From positions 1-64,000 of the forward strand of contig CAKZVT010000023.1 in NCBI GenBank assembly GCA_937922435.1: a stretch of DNA of 64,000 bases, given 5' to 3'. Origin of the DNA: an uncultured Prevotella sp. GTDB taxonomy: Bacteria > Bacteroidota > Bacteroidia > Bacteroidales > Bacteroidaceae. A program made the position numbers and the translations under genes. Below the pieces are notes generated by a model. It was not told the origin of the DNA and ran no database searches. It saw nothing but the letters and a program-made list of their open reading frames with translations. Shown here one piece after another: positions 59,416-64,000 of this stretch. Positions within the stretch are counted from its first letter, which is position 1, and every line of letters starts with the position of its first letter.

Positions 59416-62208
59416 TCACGAGTTCTCCCTCACCTCGCCCGGCTGCGCCCCGAAGTAGTCCTTGAAGCACTTTGAGAAGTAGGAAGGAGACGAGAAACCA
59501 ACGTCGTAAGATATTTCGGAGACGGTCATCTGCGTGGTCTTCAGCAGGCGTTCGGCCTTCTTCAGGCGCGTGACGCGTATTATTTCGACTGGCGACTGAC
59601 CCGTAAGCTGCTTCACCTTGCGGTACATCTGCACGCGGCTAAGCCCGAGGGCGGAGCTTATTGTCTCGACACTAAGGCTGGAGTCTGACATGCGCTCGCG
59701 CACCACGCGGCTGAAGTCGGCCATAAAGCGGCTGTCGGGGTCGGCCTCGTCCCTGGCCTCGTCGTCCGCGCCCGACGCGTAGACGTACTTCAGCCGCTTA
59801 CGGTTCTCCAAGAGGTTGCGCACGCGCGAGAGCAGCACTTTGCTTGAAAACGGCTTCGTTATGTAAGCGTCGGCGCCACAGTCGTAGCCCTCGGCGCGCT
59901 GGTTTTCATGCGCGTTGGATGTAAGCAGGATTACGGGCACATGGCTGGTGGCCGTCTCCTGCTTCACGCGGCGGCACATATCGAGGCCGTCCATGACGGG
60001 CATCATAACGTCGCACACTATGAGGTCGGGCACGGTTTTGAGCGCCATATCAAGCCCTTCCTTGCCGTTGGCGGCCTGCCGCACGTCGTATTCGCCGCCA
60101 AGCAGCTGCGCAACGTACTCGCGCACGTCAACGTTGTCATCGACAACAAGGATGAGGGGACGGACATCCGTAGCACCATCGGCACCCAACACCCACCCCA
60201 ACCCTCCCGAAGGGAGGGGGCTTAATATGCCTTGCCGATTATTATCCAAAGTATCATTCACATCTTCTATCCATGCTTTTCGCTGCTTTTGCATATCCAG
60301 CTCCCTCCCTTCGGGAGGGTTGGGGTGGGTGTCTGGTTGGTTGTTGTGGGTGTCGGATGCCGTTAGCTGGATGTTAGGTGTCTCCTGTGGCAGCTCAACC
60401 TTGAACTCGGAGCCTTCTCCCTCGGTGCTCTTCACCGACACGCGGCCGCCGTGAAGCTCGGCGAACGCCTTGACAACGGCCAGCCCAACGCCCGTGCCCG
60501 AGCCTCCGCCGCGCACGCGGTAGAACTTGTCGAACACGCGGCTCACTACCTCCTTGGGTATGCCCACACCCGTGTCGGCCACCGTTATTTCGACGTTGCC
60601 GCCACGGCGGACGGCCTCCACCGTAACCGTTCCGCCCTTGCGGTTGTACTTCAGGGCGTTGCTTATGAGGTTGTAGCAGATGCGCTCCACCTTATAATAA
60701 TCGGCCTTGACGGTCAGGTCGCCGTCGGCCTTCTGCACGATTGTCACTTCATACGACGCTGCCAGCGGCTTGAAGTCGTCAACCCACAGCCTTACGGCGT
60801 CGGCAAGGTTGAACTCCGTCACCGTCAGCTCCATCTTTCCGCCCTGTATTTTGCGCAAATCCAGTATCTCGCCGACCAGCTTAAGCAGCAGCGCGGCGTT
60901 GCGCCTGACTATGCCGAGCATGTGCCTCTGCCGCCCGGTAAGGTTCTCGTCGTCGAGAATACGCTCCACCGGGTCGGCAATCAGCGTCAACGGAGTGCGC
61001 AGGTCGTGGCTCATGTCGGTGAAGAAGGCCATCTTCGCCTCCGCCGTCTCGTGCTCCATGCGCCGCCTTACCATAACCATGCGGTAGAAAGCGGCGAACG
61101 CCACGATAACAAGTAAAAGGATTATGGCGCACAGCAGGAAGTAAACCTTCTGGTGGCTGTACTGCGTGAAGAAGAAGTCAACGCGCCCGTGGAGCTTCTC
61201 CAGCCGTCCGCTGATGTGGCTCATCTCCTCCGCCTGCATCAGCATCGTCTCCGCATTGTCCTTCGTTACGAGCGCGGCCTTCATGCTGTTGTCGCGCTCG
61301 TATGGCTTGCCTTCAAGTATGTCGAGAGCCAAATGCATCACAAGGTCGCCGCGCGTAGGGTATATGTACGATGCGTCGAGCACGCCGTCGCGCACCAGCT
61401 TGATGCCTCCGCCCTTGCCGGGAAGCGCGTCTATGCCTACAAAGCGCATCCTTCCGGCCAGTCCGAACCGCTTGGCCGCCTGCCACGCACCGTGCGCCAT
61501 GCGGTCGTTCTGCCCGAAAACGTAGTCGGGCACGATGCCTTTGGCGAACAGCATGGAAGCCACCGAGTCGCCGCTTTGCTGCAACCAATTGCCGTCTTCG
61601 CTTGCCAACAGGCGTATGCCGGGATGCTTCTTGATGGCCGACACAAAGCCGCGGTGACGCTCGATAGCCGGCGACGAACCCTCAAGTCCGCGTATTTCGA
61701 CCACCGTGCCCTTGCCTCCCAACCGCTTGGCGATGTACTCCCCGATGGTGAAACCTATTTTTTCGTTGTCCGCTCCGATGAACGCCGTGTACTTGCCTGC
61801 GCCCGTCTTGCGGTCAAGAAGGATAACGGGTATGCCGCTGTCGATGGCCCGGTCGATGGCCGGAGTTACCGTATTAATCTGGTTTGGCGAGACAATCAGC
61901 AGGTCGACGCCCTCATCCGTAAATGCGTTTATTTGCCTTGTCTGCAACTTGTCGTCGTCATTCGCCGACACGACGCGCAACGTAATGTTGTCGTACAGGT
62001 ACGTAGCGTCGCGCAACTCGCCGTTAAGTTTCTCGCGCCAGCTGTCCTCGCTGCACTGCGAAACGCCTATTACGTAGGTTTTCTTACTGTTGGAACAGGA
62101 AAGGATGAGGGATAAAAAGAAAATAAGAAACAGCCACGAAGCCCCTCCCAGCCTCCCCGTGAGGGGAGGAGTCAGGATAGCAGTGCAGATGTTTCTCACC
62201 TTCTTCAT
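59416..62208 (-). CDS. Hybrid two-component sensor/regulator (HTCS) with sugar-binding domain
   Basis: A 930-residue one-protein signalling system. A lipoprotein-like signal (LSLILSCSN, Cys 38) or membrane anchor leads into a periplasmic type-1 binding-protein domain (about 42-300; IGVSQCSEDSWREK, VILLDRKTGAG), a membrane segment (about 355-377), HisKA with His401 (MSHDLRTPL), HATPase (about 500-610), a receiver with Asp733 (VCDVMMPVMDG) and an AraC-type helix-turn-helix (about 825-925). The layout equals the fructose-sensing BT1754 type. The start at 62208 gives the signal; 62280 is upstream. Repeats encode residues 13-24 and about 625-676. Confidence 0.93.
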   Translation of the reverse strand: MKKVRNICTAILTPPLTGRLGGASWLFLIFFLSLILSCSNSKKTYVIGVSQCSEDSWREKLNGELRDATYLYDNITLRVVSANDDDKLQTRQINAFTDEGVDLLIVSPNQINTVTPAIDRAIDSGIPVILLDRKTGAGKYTAFIGADNEKIGFTIGEYIAKRLGGKGTVVEIRGLEGSSPAIERHRGFVSAIKKHPGIRLLASEDGNWLQQSGDSVASMLFAKGIVPDYVFGQNDRMAHGAWQAAKRFGLAGRMRFVGIDALPGKGGGIKLVRDGVLDASYIYPTRGDLVMHLALDILEGKPYERDNSMKAALVTKDNAETMLMQAEEMSHISGRLEKLHGRVDFFFTQYSHQKVYFLLCAIILLLVIVAFAAFYRMVMVRRRMEHETAEAKMAFFTDMSHDLRTPLTLIADPVERILDDENLTGRQRHMLGIVRRNAALLLKLVGEILDLRKIQGGKMELTVTEFNLADAVRLWVDDFKPLAASYEVTIVQKADGDLTVKADYYKVERICYNLISNALKYNRKGGTVTVEAVRRGGNVEITVADTGVGIPKEVVSRVFDKFYRVRGGGSGTGVGLAVVKAFAELHGGRVSVKSTEGEGSEFKVELPQETPNIQLTASDTHNNQPDTHPNPPEGRELDMQKQRKAWIEDVNDTLDNNRQGILSPLPSGGLGWVLGADGATDVRPLILVVDDNVDVREYVAQLLGGEYDVRQAANGKEGLDMALKTVPDLIVCDVMMPVMDGLDMCRRVKQETATSHVPVILLTSNAHENQRAEGYDCGADAYITKPFSSKVLLSRVRNLLENRKRLKYVYASGADDEARDEADPDSRFMADFSRVVRERMSDSSLSVETISSALGLSRVQMYRKVKQLTGQSPVEIIRVTRLKKAERLLKTTQMTVSEISYDVGFSSPSYFSKCFKDYFGAQPGEVRENS
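60183..60336. repeat. CCTCCC-type inverted pair inside the HTCS coding region
   Basis: Copies at 60183-60222 and 60298-60336 are inverted (CCCACCCCAACCCTCCCG and its inverse) about 75 bp apart, fully inside the open frame, in the linker between the kinase and receiver domains. The encoded arms read HPNPPEGRE and SPLPSGGLGW. Confidence 0.88.
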
Positions 62209-62268
62209 ATATGTATAACCTTGAATTACGGCCACGCTCCTCCCCTCGGGGAGGTCGGTAGGGGGCTT
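62137..62268. repeat. CCTCCCC-type inverted pair between cysS and the HTCS gene
   Basis: Copy at 62137-62173 within the HTCS signal-peptide codons, and inverted copy at 62235-62268 ending just before the cysS stop codon (62270-62272). The HTCS ATG (62208) lies between them. Confidence 0.87.
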
Positions 62269-62269
62269 A

Positions 62270-63760
62270 TTACTTGTCAAGCCGCCACACGCTGCCGTCC
62301 TTGGTATCGTTCACCTCGAAGCCGGCGGCGGCCAGTTCGTCGCGTATGCGGTCGCTCGTAGCCCAGTCTTTGGCTGCTTTCGCCTTGGCGCGGAGGTCGA
62401 GCACCATGTCAACCACCTTTCCAAAGGCTTCCTCGCGCTCCTTGCTTCCGCCTGCGTCGGCCTCTTTCAAGCCGAGTATGTCAAGCGCGAAGAGGCGCAT
62501 CACGGCCTCAAGCTCTGCCAGGTCGGTGGCCGATATGTCGGCCTTGTGGTCGAGTATGATATTAATAAGGTGGCAAGCCTCGAAGAGGTTGCTTATGACT
62601 ATGGGGGTCTGCATGTCGTCGTTCATCGCGTCGTAGCACTTCTGGCGCAGTGTGGAGACAGCCTCCTTCACCTGCGCGTCGCTCTCGGCGGAGGGCTTGA
62701 TGCGCTTCAGGTCGGCGATGCCTGTCATCAGGCGTGACAGTCCCTTCTCGCTGGCTTGCAGGGCTTCGTCGGAGAAGTCCACCGTGCCGCGGTAGTGGGC
62801 GGAGAGTATGAAGAAGCGTATTGTCATGGGCGAGTACGCCTTTGACAGCAGCTTGTGCTCTCCCTTGAAGAACTGCTCCAACGTAATGAAGTTGCCGAGG
62901 CTCTTGCCCATCTTCTGTCCGTTGATGGTTATCATGTTGTTGTGCATCCAGTACTTCACCATCTGGCTGCCCTGCGAGGCCACGGCCTGCGCAATTTCGC
63001 ACTCGTGGTGGGGGAATACGAGGTCCATTCCGCCGCCGTGTATGTCGAAGTGGTCGCCCAGATACTTCCTGCCCATTGCCGTACACTCGCAGTGCCAGCC
63101 GGGGAAACCGTCGCTCCAGGGGCTCGGCCAGCGCATGATGTGCTCGGGCTGGGCCTTCTTCCACAGGGCGAAGTCGGCTTGGTTGCGCTTCTCTCCCACC
63201 CCGTCGAGCTGTCGGCTGGCATCCTTCACGTCGTCAAGGTTGCGGCCGGAGAGTATGCCGTAACGGTGGTCTTTGTTGTATTTCTCCGTGTCGAAGTATA
63301 TGCTTCCGTTGCTCTCGTAGGCGTAGCCGTTGTCAAGGATTTGCTTAACCAGCTCCTCCTGCTCGATGATATGCCCCGTGGCGTGCGGCTCTATGCTGGG
63401 CGGCAGCACGTTGAGCGCGGCCATCGCGTCGTGGTATCGGTTGGTGTAATACTGCGCTATTTCCATCGGCTCAAGCTGTTCCAGCCGCGCCTTCTTCTCT
63501 ATTTTGTCCTCGCCTTCGTCCGCGTCGTGCTCCAAGTGGCCCACGTCCGTAATGTTGCGGACGTACCTCACCTTGTAGCCAAGGTGCTTCAGGTAGCGGA
63601 AGAGCACGTCAAACGTGATTGCGGGGCGTGCGTGTCCGAGGTGCGGGTCGCCGTAGACGGTAGGGCCGCAGACGTACATGCCCACATTGGGGGCGTGCAG
63701 CGGCTCAAAGCGTTCCTTACTACGGGTCAGCGTATTGTAGATTAAAAAGTTCTGTTGCAT
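62270..63760 (-). CDS. cysS: Cysteine--tRNA ligase
   Basis: Charges tRNA-Cys in the cytosol. The 496-residue class I synthetase has the HIGH-type motif PHLGH (39-43), the KMSKS-type motif KMGKS (283-287), and zinc ligands at Cys31 (YVCGPT), in the GWHCEC stretch, and in HHECE. It ends in the helical anticodon-binding region. Length is normal. A -7 box at 63786-63793 with a -33 TTTG provides a clean promoter. The sensor gene starts 62 bp downstream on the same strand, so read-through is possible. Confidence 0.97.
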   Translation of the reverse strand: MQQNFLIYNTLTRSKERFEPLHAPNVGMYVCGPTVYGDPHLGHARPAITFDVLFRYLKHLGYKVRYVRNITDVGHLEHDADEGEDKIEKKARLEQLEPMEIAQYYTNRYHDAMAALNVLPPSIEPHATGHIIEQEELVKQILDNGYAYESNGSIYFDTEKYNKDHRYGILSGRNLDDVKDASRQLDGVGEKRNQADFALWKKAQPEHIMRWPSPWSDGFPGWHCECTAMGRKYLGDHFDIHGGGMDLVFPHHECEIAQAVASQGSQMVKYWMHNNMITINGQKMGKSLGNFITLEQFFKGEHKLLSKAYSPMTIRFFILSAHYRGTVDFSDEALQASEKGLSRLMTGIADLKRIKPSAESDAQVKEAVSTLRQKCYDAMNDDMQTPIVISNLFEACHLINIILDHKADISATDLAELEAVMRLFALDILGLKEADAGGSKEREEAFGKVVDMVLDLRAKAKAAKDWATSDRIRDELAAAGFEVNDTKDGSVWRLDK

Positions 63761-63785
63761 GATGATTTAAATTTTGTTCAAGCCA

Positions 63786-63816
63786 CAAAATTAGCACAAA
63801 TCAGGCTAAATGCAAA
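63786..63816 (-). promoter_or_regulatory. Promoter of cysS (-33 and -7)
   Basis: On the minus strand TTTG (63813-63816), 19 bp, TAATTTTG (63786-63793). This is the best complete Bacteroidetes promoter in the window, about 25 bp before the cysS ATG. Confidence 0.7.
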
Positions 63817-63841
63817 ATAAATGGCGAAAAAGTTGTTTTCC

Positions 63842-63922
63842 AATTGACGGCCTTTTGCCTTCCAAAAAGCCATGAATTGCAGGCTAAAAGGCCGTCTTTT
63901 GCAGGCTAAAAGACGGCATATT
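63842..63922. repeat. 22-bp-period palindrome array, 4 units, reverse polarity
   Basis: Cores at 63843 (decayed), 63865 (decayed), 63887 and 63909. The flank box lies on the right as ATTGATTATCAG, the inverse of CTGATAATCA, so the array points leftwards. Confidence 0.88.
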
Positions 63923-63952
63923 GGTAAGCGATTGATTATCAGCGGCTTACCA

Positions 63953-64000
63953 GGCTCTTTTGGTTCATAGTGTTTATTGAGCCAAATGAGCCTGATAAGC
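63953..64000. repeat. Inverted repeat at the right window edge
   Basis: GCTTACCAGGCTCTTTTGG and CCAAATGAGCCTGATAAGC are near-perfect inverses around an 8-12 nt centre. The words recall GGCTTATTTGGCCCATTAGG at 31008-31028. It may continue past the window. Confidence 0.6.

Noticed and set aside
46801..62208. Prophage or conjugative element
   Set aside because: No integrase, transposase, mobilisation or phage structural genes; the genes form a coherent fructan-use locus.

Overview
The window looks like a chromosomal segment of a Bacteroidales bacterium, most likely Prevotellaceae. Supporting signs are a SusC/SusD glycan-uptake pair, a hybrid two-component sensor with a sugar-binding sensor domain, DUF4292, DUF4294, DUF3943, DUF3244 and PCMD proteins, two-subunit 2-oxoacid:ferredoxin oxidoreductase, a murG-murC-ftsQ-ftsA-ftsZ-yqeY run, and promoter boxes of the Bacteroidetes -7 type (TAnnTTTG). 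Most genes are GC-rich; the stretch at about 17200-20200 is clearly AT-rich. I see no rRNA, tRNA, prophage, insertion sequence with a transposase gene, or CRISPR.

Layout. 1-6570: dgt (minus), then dut and an envelope operon (TPR lipoprotein, DUF4292 lipoprotein, EnvC-like coiled-coil/LytM protein). 6729-16860: a hypothetical protein, a DUF805 membrane protein, a nucleoside kinase, a Na/Pi symporter, a PCMD / D15-like barrel / phosphoethanolamine-transferase group, and ferritin. 17200-20971: an AT-rich islet of small envelope proteins beside a TPR-transmembrane regulator. 21515-28339: division and wall operon murG to yqeY. 29086-42536: korAB, an M20 hydrolase, small lipoproteins, a PAP2 phosphatase, an epimerase, a DUF3943 gene with an apparent frameshift, a CoA-transferase and RNase R. 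43041-62208: GH36 alpha-galactosidase followed by a fructan-utilisation locus. 62270-63760: cysS.

How the fructan locus should work (inferred from levan/inulin loci of Bacteroides). SusC/SusD and the DUF4960 lipoprotein capture fructan at the surface. A LamG-GH32 protein may process it outside. The secreted DUF4980-GH32 enzyme releases fructose. The MFS permease and PfkB kinase bring fructose into glycolysis. The hybrid sensor (59416-62208) detects fructose in the periplasm. Upstream of susC and of the GH32-permease-kinase operon lies the same promoter/operator module with identical spacing, which predicts one shared regulator.

The most unusual content is between the genes. Sixteen arrays, about 60 units in all, consist of a 15-bp quasi-palindrome repeated at exactly 22-bp intervals, usually four times; several carry a conserved flanking box that gives them polarity. 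A second, unrelated family (CCTCCCC-type hairpins) always occurs as inverted pairs. These pairs fill intercistronic gaps and run into proteins: one supplies part of a signal peptide, one the end of a GH32 enzyme and the start of its transporter, and one an in-frame linker in the hybrid sensor. Long-armed MITE-like inverted repeats bracket the GH36 gene, and several low-complexity word repeats form inverted pairs in other gaps.
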